A stretch of 13,996 nucleotides of DNA, taken from contig NW_003135337.1 of NCBI RefSeq assembly GCF_000003605.2, positions 223,696 through 237,691 of the forward strand, in the 5' to 3' direction. The stretch's first letter is position 1; each line of letters starts with the position of its first letter. Made by a program: the position numbers and the translations under genes. The notes under the pieces are model-generated. The model was not told the origin of the DNA and did not search any database. It was given only the letters and a program-made list of their open reading frames with translations. This DNA comes from Saccoglossus kowalevskii. Its lineage: Eukaryota; Hemichordata; Enteropneusta; Harrimaniidae. Shown here in pieces: positions 1-8,100 of the stretch.

Positions 1-427
1 AAAAGCTGAGTTTATACTAATAGTACACAATGCTTGGCAGCATGAACGGCTATGTACAATGGCGTATACGAATGCGATCAGATACTAAAACGTCATAGCT
101 TTGAAAAGTACCCGGATTATAAATATGTTCGTTCGTTAATTATTCCCCTCCATGAATGGCCTCCATGGCAAGCACTTTTAATGCCTATCCAAGCTACAGT
201 TATAATTAAAACAAAATTAAACCACTGCAATATTATTTCGAATCCAGTTTAGAATATACACAACTATAAATTAAGGCCGCATTTAGGTTCGCTTTAAAGC
301 GTTTGCATTTCTGAAGATGCTAGCAACACTTGGGAAGCTAACCTTGTCAAACACACAGATGACACTAATAGGAGTCAAGTGTGACAACTTCAAATAGGCC
401 AACTGAGGAAGCTACTCTGTGACAAGG
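1..427. other. No recognisable gene
   Basis: AT-rich sequence with only short chance frames; the longest, 52-252 on the plus strand, has 66 codons and no family resemblance. It contains a short GGCCGC-bearing patch at 274-300, similar in flavour to the GCCGC patches near 7193 and 9746 but without a clear match over length. No RNA gene seen. Confidence 0.5.
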
Positions 428-582
428 TATGTAAGGTTACGTCTACAGGGTAGTTGCAGGTTATGGTTATGATTATAATGCCATGAGAAAATCTGATTTG
501 CGCATACGCGCAAGTGGCATATAGACAAAACTGCGCCACACCTTTTCCACGTGCAATTACCCTGTAGAGGCACCCTTACATA
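428..582. mobile_element. Fold-back MITE-like element, 155 bp
   Basis: The arms 428-461 and 549-582 are inverted repeats with 29 of 34 bases paired; both open TATGTAAGG and share CTACAGGGTA. Inside, ATGCCA (479-484) pairs with TGGCAT (515-520), and around 499-511 there is GCGCATACGCGC, so the whole element can fold as a long stem with a nested hairpin. The arms end in TA, compatible with a TA target duplication of Tc1/mariner or PIF-like MITEs, but the family was not identified. No coding capacity. Confidence 0.7.
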
Positions 583-768
583 CATGCTATGACCTGTGAT
601 TTTCAGCAACACCAGAACTGTTCACACATTCAAGCTATTCTTATGCTTAGGTCAGTGGAAGGATTTTTAGAGGGGCACTATTCCTCAGCTTCTCCAAGAT
701 GGCACTATCTGATTATACCAGGGCCAGCGGCGGTACAACTCGCAACAGGAAACAGCTTTTCTATCACT

Positions 769-1151
769 TCAAGCTCCATATGGTAGAGTTGTACCATGTG
801 ACACACATGTACAAGAACGGCCCATCCAGGTGGAAAATATTAAATCTCCCATCATCATCACATTGTCTATCATTTTGGGTGGAACATTGCAAAGAAATGT
901 CACGAGGTTCAACTCGTAAGCTTATAATTGCACGACTTTCACATTATGGTCATTTGTGCTGGCATCTCTTCAAAAAGCTCTCTACAAGCTGCAGAATGCT
1001 GCATTACTTAGTCAAGAAAAACTATTTCTGGTGGTATTGGTACCAAGCAGGTGGGTCCAGCAAGATGCAAGTTCTCTCCTTTGCCGATATCTTCTCTGCT
1101 TTTCAGTCTGAGTGTCACTGGTTGACTAATCACTTCAGGGCTAAAAACCAG
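769..1151 (-). pseudogene. Possible decayed coding segment, unidentified
   Basis: On the minus strand two open stretches in different frames look more protein-like than their surroundings. One is 1151-1008, starting LVFSPEVISQPVTLRLKSRE and containing a Pro-rich LVPIPPEIVF. The other is 927-769, containing VTFLCNVPPKMIDNVMMMGD then LIFSTWMGRSCTC. Stops lie between them. The plus strand also has a 151-codon frame at 699-1154 with an odd composition (WWYWYQ) and no resemblance to anything known. Neither strand has a convincing start or splice site. It may be a dead transposon fragment or chance. Confidence 0.15.
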
Positions 1152-2500
1152 TGATCTGGTAAATTATAAGACAACCTTGTACCACTATGATACCACTCAG
1201 TTTGTGGGAATTACTGTAAAAGTTTATCTATCGCATACCGAGCTAATTATGCAATTCATCATTGCGTGCATTTAATATTTCTGCCTTAATCAAGTTTTAC
1301 TTTATATCTGTTTGAAGATGGTGCCTGCAGCTTCCAATATTCAGACTAATTCTAGAAAATACCTAACAATTCAATAGTGATATTAATTGGTAGTGAAGTC
1401 ATGAACTAGAGAGACTGATTTCCACACTCGTCTACTTGATTCTTAGTTACTGCCAATGACGTAGCCCACCCATCCACCTCCCCCCCTGCATCTGTGCTTT
1501 GTAACTTCGAGAGTCACTGTCTGGCGGGGGCGGCGGCACCTCAACTGATGATTTGATTAGAATCTCTCAATACGCCCAAAGGTGCTAATGCGCCTGGTGG
1601 GCGATGCCATTATTCCCAGGTTATGCCTTCTGATCAAACACTTTAATTAGACAAATATTCAACATCCGATAGTCAGTGACTGATAAACAAGTAGACTAAT
1701 TTGCTTGATGAGCAAGTTAATTAACATGCATTACAACCCTGCACATGATCCAACTCAAAACTCTTGCAGGGCTTTTTCTGATTGTCCAAGTGCGGAGCTG
1801 CATCTTGATAATGCCCTGCCCATGGGGGCATTGAAATATAAAGTCAACACATGTGTAAATTTTAGGAGCTTGTGACCAACTGCGCAGTCATTTTCACTGT
1901 CAAGCATCTTTCTCCCCCCAGCACATTCATCCCTCTTGCTTTACACATCTTCCACACATACCACGGCCAACACCACTACTCTATAAGCATACCTGAAAAT
2001 ATAAGCAACAAATGGGTGTGTCACATTTCCTCAATTAGAAGCACATGCACTTACGTCAACATCTTGCAGCTATATTTAAGCAATTTCACTTTACGTACTG
2101 ATAACCAATTAAATTACTTTTGATGAGAAATTGAGGTATAAAGAAGTGCTTCTAACGGAGTAAATACAGTTAAGTACAACACGATTAAAGATCAGAGACA
2201 GCAACACTACTAGAATAATAATTTAATTCCATAGTAGAAAACAGAAAAAAAACAACAATGCAAACGGGCTGAAAGACCTGCCTGCAGTCAGCATCGTAAT
2301 GAATGTCTTACAATTACACAGTAACTGGATGAATCAGTAGAGCCGTAGTGAACGTGTCATGTTGCGTCTTACACTAACCTCTCCAAACTGTCAAGTCGTT
2401 TTTTTTAGAACAAAATCCCAGGTAGCATTACAAATATACAGCAAATATTCCTCTATGATACAGTAAGCAGCATATATATATACACAAGCTGAAGATTCAG
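1152..2500. other. Non-coding stretch, no gene seen
   Basis: Nothing here is firmly supported. Small items: a GC-rich patch at 1480-1550 whose minus strand has a 40-codon frame with a proline run (1447-1566), and a short hairpin around AATGCCC/GGGGCATT at 1809-1834. A plus-strand frame of 83 codons (1872-2123) starts only at a GTG and shows no domain. A perfect Pumilio-type UGUAUAUA would be read on the minus strand at 2484-2477. Confidence 0.4.
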
Positions 2501-4008
2501 GTTATTTATTTGAGCCAAAGTGGTCAGCTTGCTGCAACGTTCGACAGCAAAACTATACCGCTAACGAGAGGCCAGTGCAAACGCTTCACCAGCAGGCATC
2601 TGTGGAGTGTTGTCAGAAAATCATAAACAAAAACGGCATGGGTTCATATAAGATTGGTGGAACTGTACATAAATGTAAGCATCTCCTGTCTTTCCCAACA
2701 TATACAAACACTGACCCGAAATTAAAACGATGGAAACTCCATGTAAACTGTTCATTATCTTCAATAAATGGACTGATGGAAAATTGAATGCTGACCTGCG
2801 AGGGCAGTGTTGTGAATTGGAGTAAGATATTGTGGCAAGACGCCATTTAACACGATCAATGAGAATATACATAGTAATAGATTTGATAAATCAGAAATGT
2901 GCTTATTAGTTACATTTTTTTTTGTCTTGTATGTTTTATGGATTATTTAATTTTTGATAGACATGCATGCTAACTGGATACCTGATTTACAAAAGGGTAA
3001 TGACTGAGGTTGTCATTACATTTAAATATAACGTAATAGATGAACACAAAATATTAAATACAATTGTTAGGAGGTAAAGACGGGATGGGTTGTGTAATAA
3101 ATGGTAAATGATGTCATGATAATATCTAATAATAGATACGTGTGGTTATTTTGAATTTCTAAAAAAAACAATATTCAGAATAAGAGTACATTGAGAACGA
3201 TTTGGCTTTCCTTGTTGACCACAATGCATATTTTTTTTCATCAATGAATTACGATCATTGCACAACTTATACCTGAGTGTCAAGTTACATCAGCCTGGCA
3301 TGGCAGTGTCCTTTCAAATATTTCTTTTTATATTATTTGCTGCTTTGTGTAGCTTGGTTCTCAGAAATTTCTCCCGATTTGAATACTGAAAAAATTTTTT
3401 TTTTCCATATTGAGGGTTTGAGAAAAAAAATCGAACATTAGACGTGCAAGTTGGTGTTGCCACATACAAGTTCAATTAACTACCATTTACTAAATAACAA
3501 AAGACGATCAACGATACATACGTATCAATGCTTATTTCAACATTTTGTATAATTTCAATGATACAACTAAGTTTTACTTGTCAAGAACATTCAAAAATTG
3601 GATTAATAATTGGTGAGTAGATGCACAACAAAATTCTGATGAAAAACTACAACATTGAAAGAAGAAAATAAAAATGCCCGTTTGCGAATTTCACTGCTAC
3701 TAAGTAATATATGTTTCTGTAATTAGAATACTGAGAATTTAATGTTTTTATAATTATTTTTTTTTTTTTTCAATTTCTGAGAGCTTCACCAGCACGAAAG
3801 CAGTACGGTAATCAAAATCCTTGTCAATGCAAAGTGGTCTTAGACACTGAAAATAAAAACAGTTTACTTCGGCAGCCATTTTGAAAAGTTCTCCATGAAT
3901 AATTTTCTACTATTTTTTTCAGTAATAAAGTGGTTTACAACATAATACATTGAGAAAGGAAATGATCATAAAATGGGAATAGAATCTACGACTAAAATGA
4001 ACTCACAG
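2501..4008. other. AT-rich stretch with oligo-T runs, no gene seen
   Basis: Very AT-rich. T runs of 8-14 occur at 2915-2923, 3231-3238, 3395-3404 and 3757-3770; further ones follow at 4400-4409 and 4418-4426. Overlapping short frames on both strands at 2575-2872 show no resemblance to known proteins. It could be distal 3' UTR of the IMP gene (candidate AATAAA at 2510-2505) or intergenic DNA; the sequence does not decide. Confidence 0.4.
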
Positions 4009-4934
4009 TTTATTTATGAATCACATTTATATTAAGCTAGTTTTCTTCCAGGTCTGAGAAGTCTTTCCAATTCTATATTTGTCACAGGTTTTATGTTAAA
4101 ATGATGTTGTTTCAGTTCGGTTCAAGTTGTAGTGAATTTTACCCTGCGAGGCATCATGTTCAAGAAGCATTATATGTTGTTTTGTTTGTTTTTCCAACTG
4201 ATAGACAAGAATTACAGGTACAAGCCGTTGACTCTGAGGTAACACAATGAACCCAAAATATCTTTGGTTTTGTGGATTATCATGTGGTCTCAGGCTTGAA
4301 ATAAAAAAAAAAAGCATTTTGGAACATCATTATTTTGTGCGACGGAGAGCAACCTACACAAAAACTGATGATATTCAAAATGAATATCTCCCTGCTCTGT
4401 TTTTTTTTTAGTACTACTTTTTTTTTGAATGTTCTTATAAAACATAAAAATAAAGTATGTAAATAGAATTTCTGGCCATAAATATACTCTTTCTCTTCAA
4501 AAAATAATGGCCGTTAACTTTTTTTTTTGTTTTTTTCAATTTTACGTTTTTTTTTTATTTTTGTTTTTTTCATCTTTTTTTTTTTAATTTTTCATTTTTT
4601 TTTTGTTTCAATTTTATGCTTTCTTGAATTTTGCTTCTGGCAGTTTCCTTGCATTAAAAACCCCTTAAAACCGCATACATTTCTGACAATTTGATGCCGA
4701 ACAGACCGGTTGCCTGCTAAAACACATTCCACTTAAAATGACAGGTGGCAATCAACAGATACTAGCTGAAGAATTCAAAACAAATATGATCACAAGTTTC
4801 TACAGACATCCTACAAAATCTACGAGGTAATCGTCTAATGTCTTTGGTAGAATGAAAGATGGAGAAAGAGGTAATGATACTGGCATTTCACGTTGTAAAA
4901 ACAATATCCACACAGTCACTGTCTTGTTACGTTA
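4009..4934 (-). other. Probable IMP 3' UTR (end not firmly placed)
   Basis: Sequence downstream of the stop codon on the minus strand. The first candidate AATAAA with reasonable context is at 4014-4009, followed in the transcript by a GU-containing stretch (CTGTGAGTTC). Another AATAAA (4559-4554) sits inside an A-rich run and is less convincing; a third, at 2510-2505, would give a UTR of about 2.4 kb. Between 4620 and 4500 the transcript strand has a series of A7-A12 runs separated by short U/G/C steps. Extent and polyadenylation site are inferred only. Confidence 0.35.
4519..4608. repeat. Oligo-T tract cluster (oligo-A on transcript strand)
   Basis: About 90 bases made almost wholly of T runs of 6-11 broken by G, CAAT, ACG, A and CATC. 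The steps around 4528-4546 and 4602-4620 look like degenerate copies of one unit (T run, G, T run, CAATTTTA). On the strand of the IMP transcript this reads as oligo-A stretches. It could be a decayed poly(A)-tailed insertion or slippage-expanded UTR sequence. Confidence 0.6.
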
Positions 4935-5132
4935 CTAATCCCCGGTTCCGTTCTGTTGGCGCCTGTCTCCTCGATTACGGTCGCCTCTCTCACGATCCGG
5001 GCGTTCTGGTCGTTCTCCCATAATGCCCGACATCATACCACCACCGCCAGCACCGCCGGCGCCTCCACGTTGGTTGTACTGCATCATAGCCTTGGCAGTG
5101 TAAAGCATGAAACGAATCTGTCTTTGGGCAGA
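4935..5132 (-). CDS. IGF2BP: IMP terminal exon: last helix of KH4 plus Gly/Arg/Asp-rich tail and stop
   Basis: This exon has 198 bases, 65 codons plus TAG at 4935-4937, followed in frame by TAA at 4932-4934. It begins SAQRQIRFML, the C-terminal helix of KH4 (family pattern x-A-Q-R-x-I-R). The next residues, YTAKAMMQYNQ, replace the Gln/Lys-rich end of vertebrate proteins. A tail of about 45 residues follows: a glycine run (GGAGGAGGGG), a Met-rich step, then arginine/aspartate repeats with Pro (ERPERPDRERGDRNRGDRR), ending NGTGD. The tail looks disordered and resembles RG/RD-rich RNA-binding tails; this function is inference. The local rise in GC compared with the introns fits real coding sequence. 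Confidence 0.92.
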   Translation of the reverse strand, partial: SAQRQIRFMLYTAKAMMQYNQRGGAGGAGGGGMMSGIMGERPERPDRERGDRNRGDRRQQNGTGD

Positions 5133-8100
5133 CTGAAATGAACAAGAGTGTGCTAATTAAAGTGTATATAAGCCAGGTATAAAATAAAGTTATTATACAG
5201 CATTAATCAAACTCATTTTTCCAGAAAATTGTACACTTGGTAAACTGACCATGCATAACTTGTCATACAACAAAGGACATCATTTGTGAGATAAAAAAAC
5301 AATAGGAAAGCATATTCCAGTCTCCAGAGGGCAGTATACATAGGCATTTTGGTACATTATAGCGTTAGCATAACATTATTAAGGTGATGATTGAGTGAAG
5401 GATGATAAACCATTTCTAATTTAGCAATGCTTATATTTGGGAATTTTGACCATGAATGAAGAACTGCCATTTTATGTACGAGGATTACATTTTTTTCACC
5501 ATCGGTGAAATACGAATCACAAGCGAAGAATTTTACTCAAAAGTTCCTTTTCTTCCATATTGTGTTGCTCTAAATCCTTTATAGCACAACACATTTTGTT
5601 ATCTTGATGCCACAAATAAGCCATGAATTAGGATGAGCTTATACCGCTTGAATACAAAACTTGAAGGTAGTGATTCATTTTTCTTTATAACAGTGTGAAA
5701 CAGCGGTGTTATTGTGTATGATGAAAGTTGCCCTAAAAATAATTTTCTTACCTGACTGGCAAAGAAGTGACCTTTAATTCGTACAACCACTTCATTTTTG
5801 TCATTAGGTTTTATGTTTTTGGGTACATCAATCTCAGCACCAGTCAACAGCTCCAGGTCCTGGATCTATGATATTAATTATTAATAATAGAAAATCAAAG
5901 ACACATTTGTACATATCATGCTTCAGTACCCAAACCGATCATTCATGCTTTCATTCTTAAGTTACTCTTGTTTCTTGTCAAAAGCTATTTCGAGCATTTT
6001 TACTGCCATCGTCATATTGTTCGGAACACCAAAACAGATTTCAGACTGGTTTGCAATGCGCGTCTCAAGATCATTATATAATTAGAACTGGTTAGCTCAA
6101 ACAATGTGCGCATTCCGACATGCACAAGCGTCAGTGTCCTGATATTATATACAAATTTATATGATTGAATAAAATAAATTGAAAGGCAATAGTGTCATGA
6201 TATATTTATATTGAATGTGTCCGATTCTTCGAACATTAAGTTTGACATCTCCTGTTGAGATTTGTTTGACCAACTTGTTCCAATCGTGTAACAATCGCCA
6301 AGCACACATAGCAAACCAGTCAGCAGTAAAGTGGGAAACAAAGCAGTTAAAAATCAAAGCGTTTATTCCATTCACACTAAAAGCACCCAATGAAAGCGAC
6401 AGTAACAATGGCCAATAGTCTTTTTTAAAGACAGTCGCTTTTAACCAAACTGTTCTATCGAAAAGTATCTTAAGGGGCAAAGTCACAAGCAAGAGCATTT
6501 GATTTTGACCTAAAAAAGACCCATAATTCTTAGGGATAGAACACTTCAACAAAACAAGACATTATCTTTAAAACGGCCAATTGAAATAGTTTACTTACTG
6601 CACTTCCTCGTTTACCGATGATTCTTCCAACCATATTAGCTGGAACCATTATTTCAGAAATGAGACGGACTTCACCTTTGCCACTACATACATCAGTAAG
6701 TATCTTGTGGTAAATAAACCACTGCGCTATCCACTGAGCATCAGGATAGCCTTCAATGTATACCGCCCTTTCTTCATCATCTTCACTTCTTGGTGGCTCA
6801 ACCTAGAATATGACAAATCTTACTGGGACATTCATCGATGTCAAACTCAATACAGAAACAAACAATTCAGCCAATGAATAAACATGTAACACTGTAAAAT
6901 ACTTTATTTTCGTTCTGAATTTATTTTCGCTGAAGAGATGATTCAGTGAAAATAAAATCCAACAAACATATCGTTTTCTTTATTTTATATTTAACTCATG
7001 AAATAAACTCCATACACCCAAAAAGGGTTTTCAGCGAAAATTAATTCCAGTTAAAATTAAGTATTTCACAGTATGAGAGCAGTGTCGCTTTACTTCACTA
7101 GCACAAGTATTGAGGACAATAGTAATTTCTGTCATTGGGGGGGTCAATGTCCCATAGGAATTGAGGGCAGTAGTACCGTAAAAATCATATTTGAGGCCGC
7201 ACCCCTAACTTGAGACATTGTTTCATGTTGAAATTGACAAGTTTTGATCCCAGGAAAAAGCCTGCAATATAAGCCGCACCCCAAACTTTTACAAACCAAA
7301 CAGCCACCACATATTTCAGAAAAAGATGCCATTTTCCCATCAAAATCAAAGCCAAACGATCGCACTACAACAACAGTAAATCTCTTCCGTGTTTCGTTTA
7401 CCATGAGGTTGCTGAACTACATTAACATATTTAAATGAGCTATGGTAATTTAATCACATTGGCACCATCCAGCGTTTCGATTGGTTAATTAGCGACTTGA
7501 CCTATCAGGTCAAAAAAAAACAGTTTTAAGCCACTAAAGATGTTTGAACAAACATGGCAGATATATCTGATCAAGCAATTATATATGTAACCAAAATCAT
7601 ACGCGAGAGGTGAAACGAATTTATTTTTTGTACGTTATTGTAATCACAACTGAATAATAATCAGCAATTGTAACACTTCGAAAACAAGTAAGTTATTCAC
7701 TTGTGTGAAATGCAGCATGACCGTTTAATACAGTGATCATTTGCTACTAAGAATGCATTCGTTTTTACTTCTTTTAGAATATACTTTTCGTTATCAAAAA
7801 AAAAATGAGAAAATAAATATATATTACATTAAATAATATACTGAGTATTTTTTTTTGATTGACTTTTTATTTTTTTATTTCCCCGATGTCTAAATTAAAC
7901 ATGGAATATACAGTCACTCTGCCAGAAGTTGAACATGCCAGTAGTCAAACGCAATCGACTGTGTCAGATGGCTGTCTCTCAGTTGTCACCTATACCGGTG
8001 CTAACGAATTAGTCTATTTAAAGTGCCTGTGAAATGGCTGCTATTTTCACACCGAAAATTATCCATTGATACATATTATTTTTTATGTTTCTAAGCATGA

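Noticed and set aside
900-925. tRNA B-box-like GGTTCAACTC
   Set aside because: No A box at the right distance and no acceptor or anticodon stem.
699-1154. 151-codon plus-strand frame
   Set aside because: Odd composition (WWYWYQ, many Ser/His), no domain, and one frame of this length can arise by chance in 14 kb; the opposite strand looks slightly more protein-like.
4956-5141. 61-codon plus-strand frame
   Set aside because: It is the antisense shadow of the last IMP exon.
6157-6552. 131-codon minus-strand frame in an IMP intron
   Set aside because: No family resemblance, no splice link to the flanking exons, and a composition expected from AT-rich DNA.
7144-7404. 86-codon minus-strand frame starting MVNETRKRF, considered as a transposase start
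   Set aside because: Much of it is terminal inverted repeat and direct repeat sequence, it is too short, and no catalytic motif follows.
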